Positions 6,098 to 6,155 of a DNA stretch of 6,155 nt are shown here, piece by piece. The translations under genes were made by a program, and so were the position numbers. Source of the stretch: Candidatus Cloacimonadota bacterium (GTDB lineage: Bacteria > Cloacimonadota > Cloacimonadia > Cloacimonadales > TCS61); assembly GCA_021108055.1 (NCBI GenBank), contig JAIORR010000327.1:1-6155 (forward strand), read 5' to 3'. The first letter of the stretch is position 1, and every line of letters begins with the position of its first letter. A model generated the notes under the pieces. That model made no database searches. It had not been told where the DNA came from and saw nothing but the letters and a program-made list of their open reading frames with translations.

Positions 6098-6155
6098 TAA
6101 TTCCCTTTACCTTGAAAAAGTTTAGAAGACTTCTCTTCCTGCTGAACTTTTTCAA
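6097..6155 (-). CDS. C-terminal end of an unidentified upstream gene (partial)
   Basis: An open frame enters from the right edge on the minus strand and ends in TAA. Its last 18 residues read EKVQQEEKSSKLFQGKGN, a charged, Lys/Glu/Gln-rich tail with no recognisable domain. The final A of its TAA stop is the first base of the next gene's ATG (TAATG), the same arrangement as at the next junction downstream. This makes a real, co-translated gene more likely than a chance open frame. Neither other minus-strand frame does this: one stops early and one runs on through the ATG. The product cannot be named from 18 residues. An 11-bp inverted repeat lies inside this tail. Confidence 0.6.
   Translation of the reverse strand, partial: EKVQQEEKSSKLFQGKGN
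6112..6155. repeat. 11-bp inverted repeat at the right edge
   Basis: Perfect arms TTGAAAAAGTT (6112-6122) and AACTTTTTCAA (6145-6155) flank a 22-base spacer. The spacer holds a smaller GAAGA/TCTTC inverted repeat, so a long two-part hairpin is possible. It lies within the end of the upstream coding frame and finishes just before the EndoQ-like gene's ribosome site. It reaches the window edge and may extend further. Confidence 0.5.

Overview
All supported genes in this window lie on the minus strand, so transcription runs from the right edge to the left edge. The sequence is AT-rich, with good Shine-Dalgarno sites (AGGAG or GGGG types) and very short intergenic gaps. The gene content is bacterial: SecD and SecF, a bacterial-type CoaD, an aminopeptidase P, a DUF3467 protein and an endonuclease Q-like PHP protein. 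DUF3467 beside secDF, separate secD and secF genes, and short dispersed hairpin repeats would fit an uncultured FCB-group or Cloacimonadota-like bacterium. That placement is inference; nothing in the window fixes the phylum.

Layout in transcription order (right to left): (1) the last 18 codons of an unidentified upstream gene. (2) An EndoQ/TIGR00375-like PHP-domain protein, joined to the upstream gene by a TAATG stop/start overlap. (3) An M24B Xaa-Pro aminopeptidase, joined to the EndoQ-like gene by a second TAATG overlap. (4) A gap of about 110 bp holding three short repeat structures: a 20-bp hairpin with the ATTCCC-N8-GGGAAT pattern, a 20-bp tandem direct repeat, and three 9-10 bp CTT(A/C)GTG units. 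(5) coaD. (6) A 101-residue DUF3467 protein 11 bp after coaD. (7) secD after an ~80-bp AT-rich gap. (8) secF, 8 bp after secD, with its ribosome site overlapping the secD stop codon. (9) A strong rho-independent terminator just after secF, which ends the transcription unit.

Functionally the window mixes housekeeping jobs: probable repair of deaminated DNA (EndoQ-like), peptide turnover (aminopeptidase P), coenzyme A synthesis (CoaD) and proton-driven protein export (SecDF). No internal terminator is visible, so the whole set could be one operon or two adjoining ones split at the repeat-bearing gap. I do not see a clear new defence or mobile system. The points most worth a second look are the divergent EndoQ-like protein with its altered zinc-ligand pattern, the repeat cluster before coaD, the DUF3467 gene where yajC often sits, and a strongly acidic segment in SecD.
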